From assembly GCA_050287605.1 (NCBI GenBank), contig JBNKCG010000025.1, positions 27,819 through 91,818 of the forward strand: a DNA stretch of 64,000 nucleotides, given 5' to 3'. Shown in pieces: positions 43,558 to 51,917 of this stretch. The stretch comes from QQUJ01 sp050287605 (GTDB taxonomy: Bacteria; Pseudomonadota; Gammaproteobacteria; QQUJ01). A model generated the notes under the pieces. It searched no databases, was not told where the DNA came from, and worked only from the letters and a program-made list of their open reading frames with translations. A program made the position numbers and the translations under genes. Position 1 is the first letter of the stretch, and every line of letters begins with the position of its first letter.

Positions 43558-43794
43558 ATGTCAGAACCGAACATCGCTCAAAAGAGCCCCTATGCCGTTG
43601 AATTGGAGCCGGGGACGTACTGGTGGTGCGCTTGCGGGCGCTCGCAGAACCAGCCGTTTTGCGACGGTTCCCACAAAGGTAGCGAATTCACGCCGACGAA
43701 GCTGGAGCTGACGGAGAAGAAGCAGGTGTGGCTGTGCGGCTGCAAACACAGCGCCAACAAACCCCATTGCGACGGCACGCATCAGAAGCTCTAG
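43558..43794 (+). CDS. Tandem CDGSH iron-sulfur protein
   Basis: This 78-residue protein has two 2Fe-2S-binding CDGSH motifs. They are Cys24-x-Cys26-x8-Cys35-x3-His39 (CACGRSQNQPFCDGSH) and Cys60-x-Cys62-x8-Cys71-x3-His75 (CGCKHSANKPHCDGTH). Both clusters keep the 3Cys-1His ligand set. It is small, soluble and cytoplasmic, of the bacterial MitoNEET-like tandem class. A role in iron-sulfur or redox signalling is generally assumed. GTAGGAG precedes the ATG. Confidence 0.95.
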   Translation: MSEPNIAQKSPYAVELEPGTYWWCACGRSQNQPFCDGSHKGSEFTPTKLELTEKKQVWLCGCKHSANKPHCDGTHQKL

Positions 43795-43804
43795 ACGTAT
43801 ATGA

Positions 43805-43830
43805 GAACGGGCGCCCAAGGGCGCCCGTTC
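43805..43830. terminator. Perfect hairpin between CDGSH and amtB genes
   Basis: GAACGGGCGCCC (43805-43816), aa, GGGCGCCCGTTC (43819-43830): a 12-bp perfect inverted repeat between convergent genes, probably a bidirectional terminator. Confidence 0.75.
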
Positions 43831-43869
43831 CCGGTTGCACGCTTTGCCCGGTGACGGGCGGCGCGTGGA

Positions 43870-45180
43870 TTAGAAGGTGTAGCTGCGCTCGTCGTGCAGC
43901 GCGATGTCGAGACCCTCGGTCTCCTGCTCTTCGCTGACGCGCAGACCCATGACGGCACCGATCACCTTGAGCAGGATGAAGGTCACCACGGCGTCGTAGA
44001 CGATAGTGGCCACCACGGCGATCAGCTGGATCCACACCTGGCCGCCGATGGTCATGCCCTCGGCCAGCCCCGAGCCGCCCAGACTGCCGGCCACGAACAC
44101 GCCGGTGAGCAGCGCGCCGATGATGCCGCCGATGCCGTGGACGCCGAAGCAGTCCAGCGAGTCATCGTAGCCAAGAGCACGCTTCAGCGTGGTGGCACCC
44201 AGGAAGCAGCCCAGGCCCGCCGCCGCACCGATCACCAGCGCACCGCCGGGGCCGACGAAGCCGGAGGCCGGAGTGATGGCCACCAGGCCGGCGACCGCAC
44301 CGGAGGCGATACCCAGCACGCTGGGTTTGCCGTGACGCATCCACTCGGCCAGCATCCACACCAGCGCGGCGGTGGCGGTGGCGATCTGCGTTACCGCCAT
44401 GGCCATGCCGGCGGTGCCGTCGGCGGCCAGCTCGCTGCCGGCGTTGAAGCCGAACCAACCCACCCACAACATGCCGGCGCCAACCACGGTCAGCATCAGG
44501 CTGTGCGGGGGCATGGCGGTAGTGGGGTAACCCTTGCGTTTGCCCAGCACCAGTGCGGCGACCAGACCGGCAACACCGGCGTTGATGTGCACTACGGTGC
44601 CGCCCGCGAAGTCCAGCGCACCCAGCCCGCTCAGCCAGCCGCCGCCCCACACCCAGTGGCAGACCGGGAAGTAGACCACGGTGACCCACAGGCCGATGAA
44701 CACCAGCATGCTGGCGAACTTCATGCGCTCGGCGAAGGCGCCCACGATCAGCGCCGGGGTGATGATGGCGAAGGTGAGCTGGAACATGGAGAAGACGGTC
44801 TCAGGGATGGAGCCGCTCAGCGAGTCCGTACCCACGCCCACCAGCAACACCTTGGACAGGCCGCCGACGAACTGCTGTAGGCCGCCGCCGTCCTCAAACG
44901 CCAGGCTGTAGCCGTAGACGGTCCAGATCACCGTCACCAGGGCGGTGATGGCGAAACACTGCATCATCACCGACAATCCGTTCTTGGCGCGCACCATGCC
45001 GGCGTAGAACAGCGACAGACCGGGAATGGTCATGAACAGCACCAGTGCGGTGGAGGTCAGCATCCAGGCCGTGTTGCCGGCATCCAGCGTGGCCTCGTCG
45101 GCCCGCGCCAACGACGGCAGCGCGGCCATCAGCGCCGGCACCGCGAAGCGATAGATATGTGGCAGTAACTTTTTGTACAT
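43870..45180 (-). CDS. amtB: Ammonium transporter AmtB
   Basis: This 436-residue protein has a cleavable signal peptide (to ARADEA) and eleven transmembrane helices. The Amt signatures are present, with conserved HINAGVAGLVAALVLGKRKG and DCFGVHGIGGIIGALLTG carrying the pore histidines, and a cytoplasmic C-terminal tail for GlnK binding. It conducts ammonium or ammonia across the inner membrane. It lies 24 bp after glnK in the conserved glnK-amtB order, under the sigma-54 promoter at 45580-45595. Confidence 0.97.
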   Translation of the reverse strand: MYKKLLPHIYRFAVPALMAALPSLARADEATLDAGNTAWMLTSTALVLFMTIPGLSLFYAGMVRAKNGLSVMMQCFAITALVTVIWTVYGYSLAFEDGGGLQQFVGGLSKVLLVGVGTDSLSGSIPETVFSMFQLTFAIITPALIVGAFAERMKFASMLVFIGLWVTVVYFPVCHWVWGGGWLSGLGALDFAGGTVVHINAGVAGLVAALVLGKRKGYPTTAMPPHSLMLTVVGAGMLWVGWFGFNAGSELAADGTAGMAMAVTQIATATAALVWMLAEWMRHGKPSVLGIASGAVAGLVAITPASGFVGPGGALVIGAAAGLGCFLGATTLKRALGYDDSLDCFGVHGIGGIIGALLTGVFVAGSLGGSGLAEGMTIGGQVWIQLIAVVATIVYDAVVTFILLKVIGAVMGLRVSEEQETEGLDIALHDERSYTF

Positions 45181-45204
45181 GTGATTGCTCCGAGTAGAGT
45201 GGAT

Positions 45205-45543
45205 TCAGAGAGCCGCTGCGCCGGATTCACCGGTGCGTATGCGGATGACGCGCTCGAGATCCTGAACAAAGATCTTGCCGTCGCCGATCTTGCCGGTGTG
45301 GGCCGCTTTGGAAATGGCCTCGACGGTACGTTCCAGTTGATCCGCTGCGACCGCTGTCTCCAGCTTGACTTTGGGCAGAAAATCCACCACATACTCCGCC
45401 CCGCGATACAGCTCGGTGTGTCCCTTCTGACGGCCGAAGCCCTTGACCTCGGTAACGGTGATGCCGCGTACGCCGATTTCAGCCAAGGCATCGCGAACCG
45501 CGTCCAACTTGAATGGTTTGATAATGGCAGTGACTAGTTTCAT
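45205..45543 (-). CDS. glnK: PII nitrogen regulatory protein GlnK
   Basis: This 112-residue PII protein has T-loop RQKGHTELYRGAEYVVDFLPK with uridylylation site Tyr51, B-loop KIGDGKIFV and C-loop RIRTGESG all intact. It reports 2-oxoglutarate and ATP/ADP and blocks AmtB under ammonium excess. It is the first gene of glnK-amtB. The -24/-12 promoter upstream and the gene order indicate NtrC/sigma-54 control. Confidence 0.97.
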   Translation of the reverse strand: MKLVTAIIKPFKLDAVRDALAEIGVRGITVTEVKGFGRQKGHTELYRGAEYVVDFLPKVKLETAVAADQLERTVEAISKAAHTGKIGDGKIFVQDLERVIRIRTGESGAAAL

Positions 45544-45579
45544 GGTTCATGTCCATAGGGAAATGACTGGATTTCCCAT

Positions 45580-45595
45580 GGCAGAACTTGTGCCA
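45580..45595 (-). promoter_or_regulatory. Sigma-54 promoter of glnK-amtB
   Basis: On the minus strand it reads TGGCACAAGTTCTGCC, with GG-N10-GC. It ends 37 bp upstream of the glnK ATG. It is followed upstream by an AT-rich stretch (45596-45650), as expected for an NtrC-activated promoter. Confidence 0.82.
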
Positions 45596-45658
45596 AGGTT
45601 TTTTTCTACAATTAATCAATAACTTGGATAACTGTGATAGATTTACTTCGCGGCGCTG

Positions 45659-45675
45659 TGCACCAAAATGGATCG
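45659..45675. promoter_or_regulatory. Possible NtrC half-site upstream of glnK
   Basis: TGCACC (45659-45664) matches one arm of the NtrC consensus TGCACY-N5-GGTGCA. The second arm (45670-45675) keeps only GG. It is about 65 bp upstream of the sigma-54 promoter. Confidence 0.35.
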
Positions 45676-45789
45676 TTTTAGCGGGGGTTGCTTCGATGCG
45701 GTGCGCTTTGCGGCGCGCGTTGCAACCACCGGAGGGTTGCGAAACAATGCGGCCTTACTCTTAGTGTGTGACGCGTAGAGAGGTCTCCC

Positions 45790-46089
45790 GTGATCAATCC
45801 CAAGATGCTCGACGATCTCGCCAAGACGCTGGCCGGCGCGCTGCCCCCGGGGCTGCGCGAGATGCAGCAGGAGGTGGAGCGCAATTTCCGCGCCGTGTTG
45901 CAGGGATTCTTTTCGCGTATGGATCTGGTGACGCGCGAGGAGTTCGACGTCCAGACCGAGGTACTGATGCGCACTCGCGCGCTGGTGGAAGATCTGGAGA
46001 AACAGGTTGCCGCTCTGGAAGAGAAGGTGCTGGGTGGCGAAAAGAAAAAGAAGGCGCCGCCCGCCGCAAAAGGGGACGATCTCGCCTGA
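45790..46089 (+). CDS. ubiK: Ubiquinone biosynthesis accessory factor UbiK
   Basis: This 99-residue protein has an N-terminal amphipathic region (INPKMLDDLAKTLAGALPPGLREMQQEVERNFRAVLQGFFSRM) and a C-terminal trimeric coiled coil (LMRTRALVEDLEKQVAALEEKV), matching YqiC/UbiK. It helps the aerobic Ubi complex work with lipids. It is divergent from glnK and lies 48 bp before comM, a pairing common in gammaproteobacteria. Confidence 0.93.
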   Translation: MINPKMLDDLAKTLAGALPPGLREMQQEVERNFRAVLQGFFSRMDLVTREEFDVQTEVLMRTRALVEDLEKQVAALEEKVLGGEKKKKAPPAAKGDDLA

Positions 46090-46137
46090 CCGTTGCCGCG
46101 TCCCGAGAGCAGGACGCCGTCTGTGCCAAGGAAGGTC

Positions 46138-47682
46138 ATGCCGCTAGCCGTTGTCTACAGCCGTGCCCAAGAAGGGGTGCATGCACCACTGGTGACCGTC
46201 GAGGTCCACCTCTCCAACGGCCTGCCCTCGCTCTCCATCGTCGGTTTGCCCGAAGCGGCGGTGCGCGAAAGCAAGGATCGCGTGCGCGGTGCCCTGCTCA
46301 ACGCCGGGTTCGAATTCCCGGCGCGACGCATCACCATCAACCTCGCCCCCGCCGACCTGCCCAAGGAAGGGGGGCGCTTCGATCTGCCCATCGCACTGGG
46401 GATACTGGCCGCGTCCGGCCAGTTGCCAGCCGCTGCGCTGCGCCGCTATGAATTTCTCGGCGAACTGGCGTTGGGCGGCGAGCTGCGCCCGGTGCGCGGC
46501 ATCCTGCCCGCCGCCATCCAGGCGTGCCGGGCGCAGCGTTCGCTGCTGGTGCCCGAGGGCAACGCCCAAGAGGCGGCGCTGGTGACCGAAGGGGAGGTCT
46601 ACGGCGCCGAGCACCTGCTGACGGTCTGCGCCCACCTCACGGGGACCGCATCGCTGGTGGCGATCGTCGGCAGCTCCGATCCCGATACCGGCGTCGATAT
46701 CCCGGACCTGGCCGATGTGCGCGGTCAGCACCAGGCGCGCCGCGCGCTGGAAGTGGCCGCGGCCGGGGGCCATTCGCTGTTGATGCTGGGTCCTCCCGGC
46801 ACCGGCAAGACCATGCTCGCCAGCCGCCTGCCCGGCATCCTGCCGCCGCTCAGCGACGATGAAGCGCTGGAGACCGCTGCGATAGCCTCCATCAGCGAAG
46901 GGGGGTTTCAACGGTCGCTGTGGCGTCGTCGTCCCTTTCGCGCCCCGCACCACACCGCCTCCGGCGTGGCGCTGGTGGGCGGCGGCAGTAATCCCCGTCC
47001 GGGAGAGATCTCGTTAGCGCATAACGGCGTGATGTTCTTGGACGAATTGCCGGAGTTCGACCGCCGCGTGCTGGAGGTGTTGCGCGAGCCGCTGGAGTCG
47101 GGCCGCGTCACCATCTCGCGCGCCGCTCGCCAGGCCGAGTTCCCGGCCCGCTTTCAACTCGTTGCCGCGATGAACCCCTGTCCTTGTGGGTATCTTGGCG
47201 ATCCGAGCGGACGCTGCCGCTGCACCGCGGAGCAGGTGCAGCGATACCGCAACCGGCTCTCGGGTCCCCTGCTCGATCGCATCGATCTGCATGTCGAGGT
47301 CCCGCGCCTGCCACACCGCGTTGTCGCGGGAGATGAGTCGCCGCAACCGGAGAGCAGCACCGTGGTGCGCGAACGCGTCGCCGCCGCCCGAACCCGTCAG
47401 CAACAGCGCGCCGGCAAACCCAACTGCCAGTTGAACAACCGCGAGGTGGAGCAGATGTGCCGTCCCGACGCCACCGGGCGGCTGCTATTGGAACAGGCGG
47501 TGGAGCGTCTCGGACTCTCGGCCCGTGCCTACCATCGCATCCTGCGCGTCGCGCGCACCATCGCCGATTTGGCGGGCAGCGAGAGCATCGAGATGGCGCA
47601 TCTCAGCGAGGCGATTGGGTATCGGAGGTTGGATCGTGAAACGGTCGCGGCTCGGATTGGGGTTGGTGATATTCGAGTCTGA
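46138..47682 (+). CDS. comM: YifB/ComM-family AAA+ ATPase
   Basis: This 514-residue protein has an N-terminal ChlI-like Lon-S5 fold (AVVYSRAQEGVHAPLVTVEVHLSNGLPSLSIVGLPE), an AAA+ core with Walker A GPPGTGKTML (about 219-228) and Walker B VMFLDELPEF, a zinc-like motif MNPCPCGYLGD, and a C-terminal helical domain. ComM is a helicase that promotes branch migration in natural transformation. The ATG at 46138 (MPLAVVYSRA) is the family start after GGAAGG. A tandem 13-bp repeat lies just after its stop. Confidence 0.95.
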   Translation: MPLAVVYSRAQEGVHAPLVTVEVHLSNGLPSLSIVGLPEAAVRESKDRVRGALLNAGFEFPARRITINLAPADLPKEGGRFDLPIALGILAASGQLPAAALRRYEFLGELALGGELRPVRGILPAAIQACRAQRSLLVPEGNAQEAALVTEGEVYGAEHLLTVCAHLTGTASLVAIVGSSDPDTGVDIPDLADVRGQHQARRALEVAAAGGHSLLMLGPPGTGKTMLASRLPGILPPLSDDEALETAAIASISEGGFQRSLWRRRPFRAPHHTASGVALVGGGSNPRPGEISLAHNGVMFLDELPEFDRRVLEVLREPLESGRVTISRAARQAEFPARFQLVAAMNPCPCGYLGDPSGRCRCTAEQVQRYRNRLSGPLLDRIDLHVEVPRLPHRVVAGDESPQPESSTVVRERVAAARTRQQQRAGKPNCQLNNREVEQMCRPDATGRLLLEQAVERLGLSARAYHRILRVARTIADLAGSESIEMAHLSEAIGYRRLDRETVAARIGVGDIRV

Positions 47683-47684
47683 CC

Positions 47685-47710
47685 CCAATTAAGGATGCCA
47701 ATTAAGGATG
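47685..47710. repeat. Tandem 13-bp direct repeat after comM
   Basis: CCAATTAAGGATG occurs twice without spacer (47685-47697, 47698-47710). It follows directly after the comM stop and the sequence GAGTCTGACCCC, a string often seen at dispersed repeats in proteobacteria. Confidence 0.6.
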
Positions 47711-47753
47711 GCGCACCGCCCCGATTCCATGGGGCGGCAGCGAACGTGGCGCG

Positions 47754-48209
47754 TCAGGGACGCACGTAGGACCAGCCTTGCTGCTGGCGCTCCATCAGGT
47801 GAATGACGCCGGCCGGTACGACTTTGGCCTGCGATACCAGCGGAACCGCCTTCTTCTCTTTCTTCTCCATGCTCTCCATGGTGTTGCCGCAGGCAAGAAA
47901 GGCGATGTTGTCGAGATTGTCCGTCAGTATTTTGATGCGTTCTTTGACCGGTGATTTGTCGTCGCGCAGCATGTTCAGTCCGGGGCCATAGGCGACGATT
48001 TCGATTTGCACCTCTTCGGCTTTTTCCCGGTAGTAGGCATCGACGTTGCTCGCGTTGTTGAGCACCAGGTTCATGCGTGCGGGGTCGTTCTCGTCCACGT
48101 GGAAAACCACGCGGTGGACGATTTCGTCGGCGTGTACCGGTGCGATGGCCGCCGCGAATACGGCCAGCACCAGGGACAACGCGAGGTGGTATGGGTTGCG
48201 TAGAGACAT
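47754..48209 (-). CDS. Exported DsrE/DsrF-like protein
   Basis: This 151-residue protein has a signal peptide (LALSLVLAVFAAAIAPVHA) followed by a DsrE-like fold (HRVVFHVDENDPARMNLVLNNASNV...VEIVAYGPGLNMLRDD...FLACGNTM). The single Cys in ACGNTM is at the position used by sulfur-carrier relatives. Because it is exported, it is not part of the cytoplasmic DsrEFH/TusBCD complex. Such exported DsrE proteins are frequent in sulfur-oxidising bacteria. Function is unassigned. Confidence 0.85.
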   Translation of the reverse strand: MSLRNPYHLALSLVLAVFAAAIAPVHADEIVHRVVFHVDENDPARMNLVLNNASNVDAYYREKAEEVQIEIVAYGPGLNMLRDDKSPVKERIKILTDNLDNIAFLACGNTMESMEKKEKKAVPLVSQAKVVPAGVIHLMERQQQGWSYVRP

Positions 48210-48293
48210 GGTCAGGGTACCTCTGTAGCTAAGGGGACCCTTTCACTATGACGAAGTGCGGCGGATTCGCTATGGGGGAAAACCCGAGTATGG

Positions 48294-49181
48294 TTAAGGG
48301 TTACTCGCGGCGGCCGTGTGCCGGGCCGTCTCCCAGGCAATGAGCGCGGCCTTGCGTTGCGCTCCCCAGCGGTAGCCGGTGACCGCCCCGTTGGCGCGCA
48401 GCACGCGGTGGCAGGGGATGAGCCAGGCGATGGGGTTGTGGCCGATGGCGGTGCCCACGGCGCGCGCTGCGCGCGGGTATCCCAGGGTGTCGGCCAGTGC
48501 GCCGTAGCTCACCAGCCGCCCCGCCGGGATGGCGAGCAGCGCCTGCCACACCTGGATCTGCAGCCGGGAGCCCCGCAGCAGCAGCGGCTGGCGTCCGCCG
48601 TCGCCGGTCAGTGCACGATGCAGGGCGGCCGCGGTGGCGGGTTGGTCGTGATGCAGCCGGCTGGCCGGCCATTCGCGGTGCGCGGCTTCCAGGGTGTCGG
48701 CCTCCTGATCCGGTTCCGCGAAGCGCAGCCCGCAGATCCCGCGTTCGGTGAGCAGTACCAGCGCCTGGCCGAAGGGCGTCGGGTGGAAGCCGTAACGCAG
48801 AGTCAGGGCGGCACCCTGCGCCTTGTATTCGCCCGGCGTCATGGCGTCCAGGGTGACGAACAGGTCGTGAAGCCGGCCCGGGCCGGAGAGCCCTGCCTCC
48901 AGCGCCGCCTCCAGCACGCTGGACTGGTCGCGCAGTAGCCCCTTGGCGTGTTCGAGGGTGAGGTAGCCGAGGAACTGCTTGGGGCTCACCCCCGCCCAGC
49001 GCACGAACAGGCGCTGAAAATGGAACGGACTCAGCCCCGCATGAGCGGCCACCTCGTCCAGGTTGGGCTGGCTGGCGCGCTGCTGCGCGAGATAGGCGAT
49101 GGCCGCCGCGACGCGGGCGTAGTCGCGGCACGACTGCGCGTCGGCGAGGAGCGGTGATTGGGCTGCGGTGGGGCTGTTCAT
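48294..49181 (-). CDS. Ada-like bifunctional AraC regulator / O6-alkylguanine-DNA methyltransferase
   Basis: This 295-residue protein has an N-terminal AraC helix-turn-helix (YLAQQRASQPNLDEVAAHAGLSPFHFQRLFVRWAGVSPKQFLGYL). A methyltransferase domain follows with the acceptor Cys257 in PCHR (256-259) and the DNA-binding arginine-finger region SYGALADTLGYPRAARAVG. It lacks the N-terminal Cys4 phosphotriester-repair domain of E. coli Ada, so adaptive activation by that route is absent. The ATG at 49181 (MNSPTAAQ) is chosen. It is divergent from the reductase gene. Confidence 0.92.
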   Translation of the reverse strand: MNSPTAAQSPLLADAQSCRDYARVAAAIAYLAQQRASQPNLDEVAAHAGLSPFHFQRLFVRWAGVSPKQFLGYLTLEHAKGLLRDQSSVLEAALEAGLSGPGRLHDLFVTLDAMTPGEYKAQGAALTLRYGFHPTPFGQALVLLTERGICGLRFAEPDQEADTLEAAHREWPASRLHHDQPATAAALHRALTGDGGRQPLLLRGSRLQIQVWQALLAIPAGRLVSYGALADTLGYPRAARAVGTAIGHNPIAWLIPCHRVLRANGAVTGYRWGAQRKAALIAWETARHTAAASNP

Positions 49182-49318
49182 GGGGTATTGATAGCACCGC
49201 GCTCGATGCACGGCGACCCGAAAATTGCGCCGCCCGACTGTCTTTCCCGCGACACCTTGGCCGCCGCCGCGCTGGCTATACTTTCGACCTCCACTCCACG
49301 CACACCCCGGGAGGCACC

Positions 49319-50326
49319 ATGTCCGCAATCCAAGAACCCTTTGCCGCCATCGTCGTGGATCGGCCGGACGGCAAGTACCAGGCGGCGTTCCGCGATCTGA
49401 CGCTGGCGGAGCTGCCGGACCAGGGCGAGGTGTTGGTGCGGGTGCGCTACTCCAGTCTCAATTACAAGGATGCCCTGGCGGTCACCGGCAAGGGGCGCAT
49501 CGCGCGCACCTTCCCGCTGGTGCCCGGCATCGACCTGGCGGGCGAGGTGGTGGAGTCGGCCGCGGCGGGCTTCAAGCCCGGCGATGCCGTGCTGGTCACC
49601 GGCTGCGAGATCGGCGAGATCCACTGGGGCGGGTTCTCCCAGTACGCACGCATGAACTCCCAGTGGCTGGTGCCCATCCCCGACGGGCTGGATGCGCGGC
49701 TCGCCATGGGAGTGGGTACCGCAGGGTTCACCGCCATGCTGGCCGTGATGGCGCTGGAACACCACGGTGTCGACAAGGCCGGCGAGGTGGTGGTGACCGG
49801 TGCCGCGGGCGGCGTCGGCAGCATGGCCGTGGCGCTGCTGGCGCAGGCGGGTTTCCAGCAGATCGTCGCCTCCAGCGGCCGGCCGGAGCAGGAGCCCTAC
49901 TTCCGCGAACTGGGTGCCACCGGCGTGATCCCGCGCAGCGAGTTCGCCGACGCCGCCAAGCCGCTGGAGAGCGAGCGCTGGGCGGGTGCCGTCGACACCG
50001 TGGGTGGCAACACCCTGGCGCGGCTGGTGGTGCAGACGCGCACCCAGGGTGCGGTCGCCGCCTGCGGTCTGGCCGGCGGCTCGGACCTCGCCATGACGGT
50101 GTTCCCCTACATCCTGCGCGGCGTGAGCCTGCTGGGGATCAACTCGGTCTACCTGCCCCACGCGCGGCGCCTGGCGGCCTGGCAACGCATTGCCCGCGAT
50201 CTGCCGCGCGAGCAGTTGGAGCGCATGATCCAGGTAGAGCCCTTCGCCCGGGTGCCGGAACTCTCCGAGCAGGTGCTGGCCGGGCAGGTGCGTGGCCGGA
50301 TCGTGGTGGACCTCGGCCAGGAGTGA
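49319..50326 (+). CDS. acuI: AcuI/YhdH-family NADPH-dependent quinone/acrylyl-CoA reductase
   Basis: This 335-residue zinc-free medium-chain dehydrogenase has an N-terminal GroES-like domain (VRYSSLNYKDALAVTGKGRIARTFPLVPGIDLAGEV) and a Rossmann motif VVTGAAGGVGSMAVALLAQ. Length and NYKDALA...GKGRI match the AcuI/YhdH family, which reduces acrylyl-CoA with NADPH. The ATG follows GGGAGG by about 4 bases. The gene is monocistronic between the Ada-like gene and a diguanylate cyclase. The exact substrate is inferred. Confidence 0.9.
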   Translation: MSAIQEPFAAIVVDRPDGKYQAAFRDLTLAELPDQGEVLVRVRYSSLNYKDALAVTGKGRIARTFPLVPGIDLAGEVVESAAAGFKPGDAVLVTGCEIGEIHWGGFSQYARMNSQWLVPIPDGLDARLAMGVGTAGFTAMLAVMALEHHGVDKAGEVVVTGAAGGVGSMAVALLAQAGFQQIVASSGRPEQEPYFRELGATGVIPRSEFADAAKPLESERWAGAVDTVGGNTLARLVVQTRTQGAVAACGLAGGSDLAMTVFPYILRGVSLLGINSVYLPHARRLAAWQRIARDLPREQLERMIQVEPFARVPELSEQVLAGQVRGRIVVDLGQE

Positions 50327-51829
50327 TCAGCCCGTCTGCGGCTGGGCTTCGCCGCCCAGGCAGACGCGGTCGTGCCCGCCCGCCTTGGCCGCAACGAGCG
50401 CCGCCTCGGCGCTCTGGATGAGCGGTTTCAGCGATTGCATGGAGGGGTTGGCCACGGCCACGCCGATGCTGAGGGTGATGCTCACCTGCTCCTTGCCGGT
50501 CTCGAACGCCATGCCGGCCACCGTGCTGCGCAGACGGTTGGCCACCCGGGTGGCGGTGTGGGCGTCGGTTTCCGGCAGCAGAATGAGAAACTCCTCGCCG
50601 CCGAAGCGGCCGATCTGGTCGGTGGGGCGCAGCAGATCACGGCACAGGGTGGCCGTGCCCACCAGGATGCTGTCGCCCACCAGGTGACCGAAGCGGTCGT
50701 TGAGCTGGCTGAAGTTGTCGATGTCCAGCATCAGCAGCGAAAACGGCCGCCGCGTGCGCCGGTAGCGGTGCAGCTCGTTGCTCGCCTCCACCAGGATGGT
50801 GCGGCGGTTCAGGCACTCGGTGAGGCTGTCGTGGGTGGCCAGCTCGCGCAGCCGCGCTTCGGTCTTATGCAGCGAATCGCGCAGGTGCTCCGCGTGGCGG
50901 AACTGGTGCATGAGCAGGCTGACGACGGTGCCCGTGAACAGCAACACCACCAGCACGATGACGGCGCCCGCGATGATTTCGCCGTGGCTGCGATCGAGCG
51001 CCACGGCGTTCACCCCTGCGGTTACCACCAGGGGATAGCCGTCGACGCGGCGGTAGGCCATCACGCGCATGCGCCCCTCGATCTCCTGCGGCAGCCAGCC
51101 GCGCCCGGGCGGCGCGGCGTCGGGTGCGGTCTCGAAGAACGGTAGGCGCGACCAGTCCTGGCCGATGAATACCTCGGGCGAGGGGGTGCGCAGCAACACG
51201 CGGCCGTCACCGGCAAGCAGGCCGAGCGACGCCTCGCTGCGGGGCGCGCCGGGTGCCACGAACCGGGCGAGCGCGGACTGGCTCAGAAAGCCGATCACCC
51301 GCAGACCGTCGGCGCCGGCGGGAAACAGGATCGGCGTTACCCAGGTGTTGCGTCCGGCCAGCGGCAGCGAGGGTAGCGCGGTGACCGAGGTGCGGTCGGC
51401 GGGTGGGACGAGGCGTGCGGGCAGGTCTTCGGTGGGACCGTAGCGCGCCAGGGTGGTGCCTTCGGCGTCGATGACCCGCAAGGCATGCCACGCCTTGCCC
51501 GAGGCGAGCAGCGGCCAGGGTGACCCGCGCGGGTTGCGTTCGGCGGCGAGCAGCCAGTGCGGGTCCAGTGCTGCCACCAGCGCCAGCTGGTCGCCCAGCC
51601 AGCGGCTGGCGGCACTGGCCCGTTCCTCGACCGCGGCAACGGCCTTCTGCTCGGCCAGCTGCTGGATGCGCCACAGCACCGCCGCGGAGGTGGCGGCGAA
51701 CAGCAACAAAACGGCGACGGCACTGATCAGTAACGGCCGTCCCCAGCGCGTGTAGTGACGTTCGCGGCGGTGGGGGTGGTCGGGAGAGAACAGCGCTCTG
51801 ATGTTGGGGGTGCGAGGATTCGCTTTCAT
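50327..51829 (-). CDS. Membrane diguanylate cyclase with periplasmic sensor
   Basis: This 500-residue protein has TM1 (LLISAVAVLLLFAATSAAVLW, about 33-53), a periplasmic dCache-like sensor of about 220 residues, TM2 (IIAGAVIVLVVLLFTGTVVSLLMH, about 285-308) and a GGDEF domain. The active site is GGEEF (RFGGEEFLILLP). An RPTD inhibitory site lies exactly five residues upstream, so product inhibition by c-di-GMP is expected. Its stop codon abuts the end of the convergent acuI-like gene. With the HD-GYP gene at 55586 it provides make-and-break enzymes for c-di-GMP. Confidence 0.94.
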   Translation of the reverse strand: MKANPRTPNIRALFSPDHPHRRERHYTRWGRPLLISAVAVLLLFAATSAAVLWRIQQLAEQKAVAAVEERASAASRWLGDQLALVAALDPHWLLAAERNPRGSPWPLLASGKAWHALRVIDAEGTTLARYGPTEDLPARLVPPADRTSVTALPSLPLAGRNTWVTPILFPAGADGLRVIGFLSQSALARFVAPGAPRSEASLGLLAGDGRVLLRTPSPEVFIGQDWSRLPFFETAPDAAPPGRGWLPQEIEGRMRVMAYRRVDGYPLVVTAGVNAVALDRSHGEIIAGAVIVLVVLLFTGTVVSLLMHQFRHAEHLRDSLHKTEARLRELATHDSLTECLNRRTILVEASNELHRYRRTRRPFSLLMLDIDNFSQLNDRFGHLVGDSILVGTATLCRDLLRPTDQIGRFGGEEFLILLPETDAHTATRVANRLRSTVAGMAFETGKEQVSITLSIGVAVANPSMQSLKPLIQSAEAALVAAKAGGHDRVCLGGEAQPQTG

Positions 51830-51917
51830 CGCACCGCTCAGTCTAGCCTATGCACAGGTTCTGAGAAGGTGGTGAACGGCGTTTCCGGTGCCACCTGCGT
51901 ACGAGGAGAGTGAAAGC

